Positions 1 to 6,992 of a stretch of 35,095 nt of DNA are shown in pieces. The translations under genes and the position numbers were made by a program. This DNA is from Dehalococcoidia bacterium. GTDB lineage: Bacteria > Chloroflexota > Dehalococcoidia > Bin125. The stretch spans positions 1 through 35,095 of the forward strand of contig JAJDZG010000053.1 of NCBI GenBank assembly GCA_022824765.1. The letters are read 5' to 3'. Positions within the stretch are counted from its first letter, which is position 1. Each line of letters starts with the position of its first letter. Under the pieces are notes generated by a model. It searched no databases. It saw only the letters and a list, made by a program, of their open reading frames with translations, and had not been told where the DNA came from.

Positions 1-328
1 GCTGCCTGCGTGTGGCGCGACGGACTGCTAGGAGCTCATCAGGAGTGAGATCTCTCGACTCCAATCCTTGAGCCCTTCGGAGGTTCGGAGGCACACGAGA
101 TTCCACTGGAGGTGTCTTCCGATAGAAGAACGACTTTGGTCTGTGAGTGAGTTCGGCCAGCCTAGTAAGTTGTCCTCTAGTTGGGGTAGATTCGCCCGCA
201 ATCCACTCTCGAATGAGCGGTTCTGAAGCGTTGACACCCGCCATCTTGACGGCCAGACCTGGCACGCCGTACCCAGAGTCATTGATCGCCCACTCGATCA
301 CTGCTGCGTTGGTCAGGGTGTTGGTCAT
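1..328 (-). CDS. XRE-type HTH protein, probable ImmA/IrrE family, C-terminus beyond the window edge
   Basis: Reading the minus strand from the ATG at 328 gives an open frame of 109 codons with no stop up to the window edge. The start (MTNTLTNAAVIEWAINDSG) is followed by an XRE-like segment containing REWIAGESTPTRGQLTRLAE at about residues 47-66, then RPKSFFYRKTPP, and ends at ELLAVRRATRRQ. This order (WxxGExxPTxxQLxxLA, then RPxxFFF, then RRAxRRQ) is the usual N-terminus of XRE regulators that carry an ImmA/IrrE (DUF955) zinc peptidase domain, often tied to toxin-antitoxin or phage-repressor cleavage roles. The peptidase part and its HExxH motif would lie outside, so the function is inferred. 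The start is 25 bases downstream of the HAD gene stop; no clear ribosome site is seen. It could instead be a stand-alone antitoxin. Confidence 0.72.
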   Translation of the reverse strand, partial: MTNTLTNAAVIEWAINDSGYGVPGLAVKMAGVNASEPLIREWIAGESTPTRGQLTRLAELTHRPKSFFYRKTPPVESRVPPNLRRAQGLESRDLTPDELLAVRRATRRQ

Positions 329-353
329 ACTGACACTTTGCCGCGCCGTGATC

Positions 354-1070
354 TCAGGATAAGAGTTGGCCGCTGAGGTCGGCGAAGTCGGTGGCGTTGA
401 TTGTGAATGATGGATCTGGCGTGAGGTCTGGGTCGTTGCCGGCGCCGCGCTCTCCGACCACGGGGACGTAGGCGGTCGGCATGCCGGCTCTCGCGGCGGC
501 CTGGAGGTCGCCCTTGTGGGCGGCGCACATCATCACTTCGGAGATGTCGAGTCCCAGCAGTCGGGCGCTGGCCTGATATGCCTCTGGTTCGGGCTTGTAG
601 TGTCCGAGGAACTCACAACTGAGGATGCCGTCCCAGGAGATGCCGTTGTGCTTGGAGCAGTCGACGGCGATCGCCCATGACATCACGGTGAGCACGGTGA
701 CCGTGTAGCGGGAGCGAAGCGACTCGAGACACTCCGCCGAGCCGGGCCAGGCGTTCATCCGATGCCACACCTGGTTGAGGTCGTCGCGCTCGCCTGGCGA
801 GAGCTGCAGCTGTGGATGCTTGTCCATCACTTCGTCCAGCACACGTCGGTGCAGCTGATCGGCGTTGAGCCAGGGCAGGTCTCCACGACGGACGAGTTGC
901 AGCCGTTGGAACATGGTGAAGCGCCACATGTTGGTGAATTGCGCGGCGTCCAGCTCGACGCCTTGTGCGTCGGCGATGGCCGAGACTTCGTCGCGAATCG
1001 TGTGGTGCCAATCGAAGATGGTGCCGCCCACGTCCCACGCGAGCGCCTTCACATTGCTCAGCTCGGTCAT
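354..1070 (-). CDS. HAD superfamily hydrolase, haloacid dehalogenase type II-like
   Basis: 238 aa. HAD hydrolases attack their substrate with an aspartate in a Rossmann-like core. Here motif I is WDVGGTIFDW with the nucleophile D13. The usual second Asp (DxD) is Gly, as in L-2-haloacid dehalogenases (DxYGT) rather than phosphatases. A cap region follows; the motif III Lys lies in GHYKPEPEAY and the acidic motif IV is CAAHKGDLQAA. Length fits the dehalogenase type II group. The ATG at 1070 is chosen because the HAD fold begins there; the frame stays open upstream, but that part is only the antisense of the LLM gene. A weak AGGAC lies ahead. It sits 40 bases after the LLM gene stop, so co-transcription is likely. 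The substrate cannot be told; a C-halogen or a small phosphate are both possible. Confidence 0.85.
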   Translation of the reverse strand: MTELSNVKALAWDVGGTIFDWHHTIRDEVSAIADAQGVELDAAQFTNMWRFTMFQRLQLVRRGDLPWLNADQLHRRVLDEVMDKHPQLQLSPGERDDLNQVWHRMNAWPGSAECLESLRSRYTVTVLTVMSWAIAVDCSKHNGISWDGILSCEFLGHYKPEPEAYQASARLLGLDISEVMMCAAHKGDLQAAARAGMPTAYVPVVGERGAGNDPDLTPDPSFTINATDFADLSGQLLS

Positions 1071-1110
1071 GTCTGCGTCCTGTCCCGCTGGATGGTTTTG
1101 TCGATGCAGA

Positions 1111-2178
1111 TTAGCCGAGCGATGATAGTCGTTCGCGGACGATGGGCAGCAGATCGCGCGCGACTCGGACCGCGTAGCCGTTCTGGTCAATGTCTGGAGA
1201 CGGTGGATTGGGAATCGGGTGCAAGACGACGTGCTCGAACTCGATGCCTGACCGCGCCGCATCGGACAGCACGCTGACCAACTGGTCCGCGACCTGTTCG
1301 GGGCTGCCGCGCAGGGAGAAGGCGTCGGCATGGGCGTCACTGAGGAAGTCCACGGCGCGTCCGGCGTTGAGCAGGTCAGGGTCGTGATGGAAGTCTGGCC
1401 AGACGCCGCGATCACGCTTGAGCCGCTCGGGGTCTGGGCCGTCCCAGCGCAGACCTGACGGCTCAAAGAGCATCGGCGAGTACTCGTAGTAGCCCGCCGC
1501 CATGGCTTTGGCCATGAGCAGCGCCTCCTGCGGTTCGTCGGCCAGGACGGTGTGGAAGATGATGCCGAGCGGCACCGAGAGCGGATCGCGACCAGCCGAC
1601 TCCGCACCGTTGCGGATGCGCGACACGGTTGCCGCAATCGTCTGGGGATGTGTGCCGACGCGCATGAAGACGCCGTCGGCGAGCCGACCGCCCATCTCGA
1701 GTGTGCGCGGTCCGCCGGCGGTCAACCAGATGGGCACCGGTCGGTGGAACGGCAGAACGGCGGGACGTTCGGCGCCCACTTCGATCTGCTCGCCGGCGAG
1801 GAGTCCGCGCATGAGGACGATGGCGTCCTCCATTTCGGCGACGCGGGCGGGACGGAGCCCGCTGAGTCGGACGGCCGTATCGCCGGCGCCGAAGCCGAGC
1901 GCGACGCGGCCGGGCGCCAGCTCGTCGATCGTGGAGATCGAAGACGCGGTGACCGATGGATGGCGCGTGATCGGGTTGACCAGGAGCGTGCCAAGTCCGA
2001 TTGACTCGGTCGCCTCGGCCGCGGCGGCCAACAGGACGTAGGTGTCGCGGCGGCGCAGCTGCGAGTCGGGCAACCAGAGGCAGTCCCAGCCCAACGCCTC
2101 GATGCGTCGAGCGTCCTCCGCGAATCGGGCTGGGGACTCAGCATCCTGGCGGTTGATTCCGAAGCGGGGAATGCGCAT
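1111..2178 (-). CDS. LLM class flavin-dependent oxidoreductase
   Basis: 355 aa, luciferase-like (LLM) TIM-barrel family, which uses reduced F420 or FMN to oxidise or monooxygenate small organics in the cytoplasm. Family hallmarks seen: RRIEALGWDCLWLPDS near the N-terminus, IGLGTLLVNPITRHP, then LAPGRVALGFGAGD, and the late stretch PVPIWLTAGGPRTLEMGGRLADG, which is typical of this family. A C-terminal GSPEQVADQL motif also fits. The ATG at 2178 is preceded by a strong GAGGAGG at about eight bases, which decides the start over an upstream one in frame. It lies upstream of the HAD gene on the same strand. The substrate and the choice between F420 and FMN cannot be read from the sequence. Confidence 0.9.
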   Translation of the reverse strand: MRIPRFGINRQDAESPARFAEDARRIEALGWDCLWLPDSQLRRRDTYVLLAAAAEATESIGLGTLLVNPITRHPSVTASSISTIDELAPGRVALGFGAGDTAVRLSGLRPARVAEMEDAIVLMRGLLAGEQIEVGAERPAVLPFHRPVPIWLTAGGPRTLEMGGRLADGVFMRVGTHPQTIAATVSRIRNGAESAGRDPLSVPLGIIFHTVLADEPQEALLMAKAMAAGYYEYSPMLFEPSGLRWDGPDPERLKRDRGVWPDFHHDPDLLNAGRAVDFLSDAHADAFSLRGSPEQVADQLVSVLSDAARSGIEFEHVVLHPIPNPPSPDIDQNGYAVRVARDLLPIVRERLSSLG

Positions 2179-2262
2179 CTGAGCCTCCTCTGTGGAGGGG
2201 AGGGTACGCGATGTGTGTTGCGGACGATCCAAGCCCCTTGTCGGGGCATGGGAGGTCGATCT

Positions 2263-3972
2263 CTAGACCGAGGTCAGCACCTGGCCGGTCGTGACGCCGG
2301 TTGGTTCGCCGTCTCGCATGGTGATGCCGCCGTTGACGATCGACATCCGGTAGCCATCGGCCTTTTGGACGAGTCGGCGCTGGCCGGCGGGGAGGTCGTG
2401 TTCGACCGTCGGTCGTCGGGGACCGACCGTTTCGAGGTCGAAGACGATCAGGTCAGCCTTGTAGCCGCGACGCAGCAGACCACGGTCGGGCAGTTCCCAG
2501 GCTGTGGCCATGTCCCAGGTCAGCATTTTGACGGCCTGCTCGATGCTCAGTTCGCCGACACCGCGAACCCAGTGGGCGAGGACGTGGGTCTGCAGCGACG
2601 AGTCCATGATCTGGGAGACGTGCGCGCCGCCGTCGGAGAATGTGACGAGCGAGCGCGGCTCGCGCATGATTTCGAGCACGGTGTCCTGATGCTCGTTGGC
2701 CAGCGGGACCATGTAGAGCGTCTCGAGGGCCTGCTCAACGCCGACATCGATCATCGTCTTGACCGGGTCTTCCTCGCGTTCGCGCGCGACCTCGCCGAGC
2801 CGCCGGTTGGGCGTGCCGTCGACGTGGTCGAGAATGAACACCCAATCCCAGTCCGATGGTTTGCGCGCCTGCGCCGGCATGACGGTGGAGAAGTCCTCTT
2901 CCTCCGTGTTGGCGATATGCACGAGCTGCGCGACGACGTCGGGATCCTGCAGCAGCGCCAGTTGTTCGTCGAGCGGCTTGCTGCGCAGGTCGCGCCACGT
3001 CGAGAGTCGGTCGAAGGGCATTTCGGTGCGCCAGGACCAGTTGGTCGCCAGTTGGCGCGAGTGGGCCTGACCGAACATGCGCCCGCCTTCACCGGCGGCC
3101 TCCTGGGCGCGATCGAAGAATCGCCGCCAGGTGTCGGGCGCGGCGCGGCGGCTGTGCAGCGCCGGGAAGAACATCGGACGGCCGGACTCAATAGCGAGGT
3201 CGCGGAAGCGGCGCTCGTAGTGATTGGGGTCGTTGGGGTCCTGGCCCATGGTGGGTTCGCCTGAGATCTCGACCGCGCCGCGGTTGATCTCGCCGAGCGC
3301 GAGGACGAGTCGGCGTACTTCCTCCCAGCTGGCCAGGCGCGACGGTACCGGCGCACCCTCGCTGGTCTTGTGCGCGGGCGAGCGTGTCGTCGACAGGCCC
3401 ATCCCGCCGGCCATCACGCCTTCTTGCAGGATTCGCGCCATTTCGTCGATCTCGTCGTCCGAGGCGGGATCGGTGAATGCTCGCTCGCGCATCACGTAGG
3501 TGCGCAGCGCGCTGTGGCCGACGTACCCGCCGTAGTTCAGACCCTTGGGCTTGTCCTGCAGGAACTGCATGAACTCCGGGAATGTCTGCCAGGTCCAGTC
3601 GACGCCGGCGCGTTGTGCCTCGGCGGGGATGTCCTCGACCGCCTCGAGCGTGCGCATGAGGATGTCCTGGTCGTCGGGATGGCAGGGCGCGAGCGTGAAG
3701 CCGCAGTTGCCCATGATCACGGAGGTGACGCCGTGATAGCAGGACGATGTGCCGTACGGGTCCCACGAGATTTGAGCGTCGAAGTGGGTGTGGCCGTCAA
3801 TGAAGCCGGGCGAGACCATCAGCCCGTGCGCGTCGATCTCTTCGGTGCCTCGCTCAGGGATGCGCCCGATTGAGGCGATGCGGTCGCCGGCGATGGCGAT
3901 GTCGGCCTGATAGCGGGGCGATCCGGAGCCATCCACGATGGTCCCGCCGCGAATCACGATGTCGTAGGTCAT
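2263..3972 (-). CDS. Amidohydrolase, N-acyl-D-amino-acid deacylase (D-aminoacylase) family
   Basis: 569 aa. Begins with the typical YDIVIRGGTIVDGSGSPRYQ and carries the metal-binding HTHFDAQ at about residues 68-74, then VIMGNCGFTLAPC, and late SFSDGGAHV-like and LPDRGLLRRGYKADLIVFD signatures. These are standard for the D-aminoacylase branch of the amidohydrolase superfamily, zinc enzymes that deacylate N-acyl-D-amino acids or hydrolyse related amides. The length is slightly above the usual 480-550. The start is set at the conserved N-terminus; the in-frame extension upstream is low-complexity antisense sequence. It lies between an alcohol dehydrogenase (upstream) and the LLM gene (downstream) on the same strand. 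In marine Chloroflexota these enzymes are commonly listed as catabolic; here the substrate is unknown. Confidence 0.9.
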   Translation of the reverse strand: MTYDIVIRGGTIVDGSGSPRYQADIAIAGDRIASIGRIPERGTEEIDAHGLMVSPGFIDGHTHFDAQISWDPYGTSSCYHGVTSVIMGNCGFTLAPCHPDDQDILMRTLEAVEDIPAEAQRAGVDWTWQTFPEFMQFLQDKPKGLNYGGYVGHSALRTYVMRERAFTDPASDDEIDEMARILQEGVMAGGMGLSTTRSPAHKTSEGAPVPSRLASWEEVRRLVLALGEINRGAVEISGEPTMGQDPNDPNHYERRFRDLAIESGRPMFFPALHSRRAAPDTWRRFFDRAQEAAGEGGRMFGQAHSRQLATNWSWRTEMPFDRLSTWRDLRSKPLDEQLALLQDPDVVAQLVHIANTEEEDFSTVMPAQARKPSDWDWVFILDHVDGTPNRRLGEVAREREEDPVKTMIDVGVEQALETLYMVPLANEHQDTVLEIMREPRSLVTFSDGGAHVSQIMDSSLQTHVLAHWVRGVGELSIEQAVKMLTWDMATAWELPDRGLLRRGYKADLIVFDLETVGPRRPTVEHDLPAGQRRLVQKADGYRMSIVNGGITMRDGEPTGVTTGQVLTSV

Positions 3973-4030
3973 GCTCAATCTCGATCCAGTTCCAAGCGAG
4001 TCGTCGTCTGTGCGCAGGCTAGCGTTTCGG

Positions 4031-5059
4031 CTAGAGCGAGTTGGGTTCGTGTGGGGTGACCATGATTTTGCAGTGTTCTTCGGGGTCGCCGAGGGTTTGG
4101 AATGCTTGGGCGACTCCGTCGAGGCCGACGCGGCCGGTGATGATGGGATTGGAGTCGATGCTGCCGTCTGTGATGTTGGCGAGCGTCTCAGCGAACTCAT
4201 CCGGCGTGTAGCCGAGCACGAACTTGAGCTGGATTTCCTTCTCGATCCCGGCCATCGGCACGATTGTGTCCTCCTGCATGCAGACGCCGACGATGACGCA
4301 GCGGGCGCCGCGCTGCGGGGCCTCGCGCATCAGCATGGCGATCGTGCCTCGGACTCCGATGGCGTCGAACAACACCACGTCCTGACCGGGTTGGTAGCCC
4401 TGTTCCTGCAGGGCGGCGATCGGCGGTGTCTCGCGGGGATCGACGACGATGTCAGCGCCGAGAATGCCCGCCAGCTCGCGGCGGCGCGGCGAGAAGTCGG
4501 AAGCGATGATCGTCCCGGCGCCTTCGTTGCGGAGGCTGGCGATCGTGGCCAGTCCGACGGGTCCGCAGCCGTAGACGACCGTCGGTTCGCCGGCCGTGAG
4601 CTTGGCGGCTCGGACGGCGTGCAGACCGACGGCCATGGGCTCGGTCGTTGCGGCGTGCTCCGTCGGGACGCTGTCCTGGACGGGCAGCATCATCGCGGCG
4701 TCGAGCACCATGTACTCACTGTAACCGCCGGGATAGGTGTTGCTGTAGGCGCCACGGCTGGGGACGGACGTGATGCGATCTCCGATGCCGACCGGTCCGG
4801 TGGTGTTGGGGCCATAGGCGACGACCTCGCAGCAGAACTCGTGTCCCATGATGATGTCGCTGCTGAAGTCCGGGGCGAACTGGGCGTTGCCTGACTCTCG
4901 CGAAGCGCGCATCATCTCTTCGCCGAACTGCATGAAGTGGAGGTCCGAGCCGCAGATGCCGCAGGCCAGCACGCGCACCAGCGCTTCACCTTCGACGGGT
5001 TCGGGGCGGTCGACGTCGACCAATCGCAACTCTCCGCTTCGGGCGGCCACGGCGCGCAT
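4031..5059 (-). CDS. Zinc-binding alcohol dehydrogenase family protein (MDR superfamily)
   Basis: 342 aa, medium-chain dehydrogenase/reductase. The catalytic zinc site is visible: CGICGSDLH (C36) and MGHEF (H73, E74). The NAD(P) Rossmann motif VYGCGPVGLATIAS is followed by an acidic residue in IIASDFSP, suggesting NAD(H). The lobe that normally holds four structural-zinc cysteines has none (ITSVPSRGAYSNTYPGGYSE). The start is uncertain by two codons: an AAAGGA lies eight bases before the ATG at 5059 but only two before the ATG at 5065, so 5059 is preferred. It is divergent from the CoA-transferase fragment and shares a palindromic promoter region with it. The substrate is unknown; an alcohol or polyol is likely from the family. 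Confidence 0.9.
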   Translation of the reverse strand: MRAVAARSGELRLVDVDRPEPVEGEALVRVLACGICGSDLHFMQFGEEMMRASRESGNAQFAPDFSSDIIMGHEFCCEVVAYGPNTTGPVGIGDRITSVPSRGAYSNTYPGGYSEYMVLDAAMMLPVQDSVPTEHAATTEPMAVGLHAVRAAKLTAGEPTVVYGCGPVGLATIASLRNEGAGTIIASDFSPRRRELAGILGADIVVDPRETPPIAALQEQGYQPGQDVVLFDAIGVRGTIAMLMREAPQRGARCVIVGVCMQEDTIVPMAGIEKEIQLKFVLGYTPDEFAETLANITDGSIDSNPIITGRVGLDGVAQAFQTLGDPEEHCKIMVTPHEPNSL

Positions 5060-5097
5060 GAGCATTGTCCTTTCCAGTACTCGGTCTCCTGAGTGCG

Positions 5098-5116
5098 CAG
5101 GCTAACCGTTAGCCTG
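5098..5116. promoter_or_regulatory. Palindrome carrying opposed -10 elements of two divergent genes
   Basis: CAGGCTAAC-C-GTTAGCCTG is a perfect 9-bp inverted repeat with one central base. Read on the plus strand it holds TAGCCT (5110-5115), and on the minus strand the same hexamer (5099-5104). Each fits TANNNT and lies 30-40 bases before the start of the plus-strand gene (5152) or the minus-strand gene (5059). It may be a pair of divergent promoters, an operator, or both. No good -35 box was found. Confidence 0.45.
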
Positions 5117-5151
5117 AGGGGAAGTTGGGCAGCCGATGGGAGGCAGGTGCC

Positions 5152-5514
5152 ATGGCCGAGTTCGACGCTCTCCAACGGGCCTACCGTGCGACGGACGGCT
5201 GGGTCCACCTCGTGATCAGTACCGATGTCGAGTGGCGTCGCCTGCGGGACATGCTGGGCGAGGCGGCACTCGCCGATCACATGTGGGACCACCACGAGCG
5301 TCACCCGGCGGACGGCGAGGCCTATCTGCCGGAGTTCCAGCTGCAGATCAGGGACGACCCTCGCTTCGAGACTGCTGAGTCACGGTTGGCGCACGCGTCC
5401 GAGCTGTCCAGTGTGATCGCGGAGGCGTTCCGCAATCGGACGCAACGCGAGTGGGCCGATCTGCTCGACGCCCGCGGCGTTCCGTATGAGGTCAATGTCC
5501 CTGGTCAGCGTTGA
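5152..5514 (+). CDS. Stand-alone C-terminal fragment of a CaiB/BaiF (class III) CoA-transferase
   Basis: 120 aa. The sequence reads like the C-terminal third of class III CoA-transferases: YRATDGWVHLVIS, then WRRLRDMLG, then DDPRFETAESRLAHASEL and AEAFRNRTQREWADLLDARG VPYE. In full enzymes (about 400 aa) these correspond to the small-domain part that follows the catalytic Asp. No N-terminal catalytic domain is encoded upstream, where only 92 bases separate it from a divergent gene. The start at 5152 has GGGAGG eight bases ahead, so it appears to be translated on its own terms. It is either a remnant of a larger gene or a domesticated domain; on its own it cannot hold the catalytic Asp, so transferase activity is not expected. 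An insert around residues 45-60 rich in His and acidic residues is unlike typical members. Confidence 0.72.
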   Translation: MAEFDALQRAYRATDGWVHLVISTDVEWRRLRDMLGEAALADHMWDHHERHPADGEAYLPEFQLQIRDDPRFETAESRLAHASELSSVIAEAFRNRTQREWADLLDARGVPYEVNVPGQR

Positions 5515-5515
5515 G

Positions 5516-5800
5516 TCATTCACGGCTCGGAGGCGGCTCTCGCTGAACCAAGTCGAACGTTGCGGTATTCCCTATCACTCGACAGCGAAGGTAGACCCTC
5601 GGTCTTGTCAGGTTCGTGCCGCTCGACTGCATGGTTCGCTCGCACCAGAAGGTGTGAACGTCAGGGTGTTGCATCGCTCTCTGCTGAACCTCATGCTCCA
5701 GATATCTCTTCAAGAGCTCCGAGCTGCCCGCCCATCCCAGACGGGCGATCTCTTCCTCAAACTCGCTCGTGAAGCTGATATTGAGCATCTGCTCAGACAT
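5516..5800 (-). CDS. Hypothetical protein, 94 aa
   Basis: A frame of 94 codons starting at the ATG at 5800, not matching any family I know. The N-terminal half is predicted helical and acidic (FTSEFEEEIARLGW, then SSELLKRYLEHEVQQRAM); the C-terminal half looks like beta strands (RPRVYLRCRVIGNTATFDLV). No membrane segment or signal peptide is seen. There is no ribosome site, but TAATCT sits exactly six bases before the ATG, as at several other genes here, so it may be made from a leaderless transcript. It is convergent with the CoA-transferase fragment (one base apart) and divergent from the first Panacea gene. A toxin role beside Panacea genes is possible but unsupported. Confidence 0.55.
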   Translation of the reverse strand: MSEQMLNISFTSEFEEEIARLGWAGSSELLKRYLEHEVQQRAMQHPDVHTFWCERTMQSSGTNLTRPRVYLRCRVIGNTATFDLVQREPPPSRE

Positions 5801-5806
5801 TTGACC

Positions 5807-5812
5807 AGATTA
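5807..5812 (-). promoter_or_regulatory. Candidate leaderless -10 element, TAATCT
   Basis: On the minus strand TAATCT ends six bases before the ATG at 5800, which would place the transcription start at or next to the start codon. No ribosome site is present, which agrees with a leaderless message. Confidence 0.4.
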
Positions 5813-5865
5813 CCGCATGGAGGGGGATGCACGAGCGCTAAACTCAGATGGAGGGAGAGCGCAAG

Positions 5866-6411
5866 ATGACCGACCAGGCCCCACGCTTTGACAGTCAACA
5901 GCTTGACGAGCTTGTGCTCTACATCTGCGAGCGGAACGTGAGCGACGATCACTTTGGAAAGGCGAAACTGCACAAACAACTTTGGATGAGCGACTTTCGT
6001 CATTATGAGTTGAGCGGCCATGCCATCACAGGCGCCGCTTACATTCACAGAGAGTCGGGGCCGTTTTGTTCTCAGCTCGAAGCGTCGCTGCGCAGGCTCG
6101 AAGATTCTGGCGGACTCAGCATCCGTCTGCGTGAGCGTTTCGGCTATGTGCAGCAGCGACCGATCGCTCAGCGACGCGCGAACCTTGACCATTTCAGCGC
6201 ATGGGAGATTGCCACAGTCGAGGATATCCTCTGGGAAACGCACGACATGTCGGCGCTGCAGCTGACAAACCGCTCGCACTTGCATCCTGGTTGGTCGCTG
6301 ACCCAGGAAGGTGAAGAGATTAGCTACGAGTTCGCCCGCATTCCCGTGAACGAGCCGCTGGAAGAGCCACTGCAGTTCGCTGTTCCGGCGCCGCAGGCGC
6401 TGACTGATTAG
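5866..6411 (+). CDS. Panacea (DUF4065/SocA-like) domain protein, first of a tandem pair
   Basis: 181 aa. The core matches the Panacea fold: LVLYICERNVSDDHFGKAKL, then a KLHKQLWMSDFRHYEL stretch, AITGAAYIHRESGPFCSQLE, a Gly-rich turn, and RPIAQRRANLDHFSAWEIATVE near residues 110-130, ending in an EEISYEFAR strand. Panacea domains act as antitoxins (PanA) against many toxin types and also occur in the ClpXP adaptor SocA. The start at 5866 has GGAGGGAG eight bases ahead. The next gene (92 bases on) is a paralogue on the same strand. No obvious toxin gene follows; the divergent 94-aa gene is the only unknown next door. Its partner may be elsewhere or it may have another regulatory task. Confidence 0.78.
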   Translation: MTDQAPRFDSQQLDELVLYICERNVSDDHFGKAKLHKQLWMSDFRHYELSGHAITGAAYIHRESGPFCSQLEASLRRLEDSGGLSIRLRERFGYVQQRPIAQRRANLDHFSAWEIATVEDILWETHDMSALQLTNRSHLHPGWSLTQEGEEISYEFARIPVNEPLEEPLQFAVPAPQALTD

Positions 6412-6503
6412 CCAGTTCGGCGCGCCGCCAGGCAGCATGGGGCGCGCGGACGCGCCGATCGCCGATCGACGAGGCAGGGGTGGGCCGCAGAGAGGGTGAT
6501 GAG

Positions 6504-6992
6504 ATGAGCCGCGACAGCTTTGGGTCTGGGCCGGACATTGATAAGTTCGCTGAGCTGTTGCTCTACATCTGCGAGCGGCAGATCACGAATCGCTCCTTCA
6601 GCCTCTCGAAGCTCAATCTGCTGCTCTGCCTGAGCGACATGCTGCACTATCGCCGCCACCGGACCTCGATCACTGGATGCGAGTACGTGCGCGGCGAGTA
6701 CGGACCCTGGACCGTCTCTCTGGCGGAACAAGTGGCCGCGATGGAAGACGAAGGGCGCTTGATGGTGGTTGACCAGCCCGTCGGCGGATTCCTGCAGCGT
6801 CGGCCGTTGGCGCTGGCCAGCGCAGACCTCTTCGATTTCAATGGCGCGGAGATCGCCTCGGTGGAGCAGATTCTGCGCGCGGCGGACGGGCAATCGGCGT
6901 ATCAGATGGCCGAGCTGGCGGACGACGTGTTCGCGTGGCGGGAGCTCGAACTCGGCGACTCAATCACCTACGAATCGGCGCTGTCCGACTAG
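6504..6992 (+). CDS. Panacea (DUF4065/SocA-like) domain protein, second of a tandem pair
   Basis: 162 aa, clearly paralogous to the preceding gene: [76 protein letters not shown] and a terminal DSITYESA strand align one for one. Differences are concentrated at the N-terminus and in the surface loops, suggesting diverged partners rather than a recent copy. A GAGGGTG lies about eight bases before the chosen ATG (6504); an in-frame GTG at 6480 is possible. The stop codon overlaps the ilvC stop codon on the other strand (tail-to-tail), so nothing else can be encoded downstream. Function inferred from family: antitoxin or protein-binding adaptor. Confidence 0.75.
   Translation: MSRDSFGSGPDIDKFAELLLYICERQITNRSFSLSKLNLLLCLSDMLHYRRHRTSITGCEYVRGEYGPWTVSLAEQVAAMEDEGRLMVVDQPVGGFLQRRPLALASADLFDFNGAEIASVEQILRAADGQSAYQMAELADDVFAWRELELGDSITYESALSD

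Noticed and set aside
1071-1637. In-frame upstream extension of the HAD gene
   Set aside because: This part is another frame of the LLM gene; the HAD fold starts at the ATG at 1070.
2215-3264. Long plus-strand frame opposite the amidohydrolase gene
   Set aside because: Antisense of a clearly recognisable enzyme; composition is that of a shadow frame in high-GC DNA.
5801-5806. TTGACC as a -35 box for the first Panacea gene
   Set aside because: No -10-like hexamer at 16-18 bases downstream.
5486-5869. Plus-strand frame opposite the 94-aa gene
   Set aside because: Composition is less protein-like than the minus-strand frame, and it would overlap the CoA-transferase fragment's end.
5516-6411. 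PanAT toxin-antitoxin pair made of the 94-aa gene and the first Panacea gene
   Set aside because: The genes are divergent rather than bicistronic and the 94-aa protein resembles no toxin I know; kept only as a test in the findings.
6441-6456. GGCGCG-CGGA-CGCGCC hairpin between the two Panacea genes
   Set aside because: Short, without a T-run, and such stems are common in high-GC sequence.
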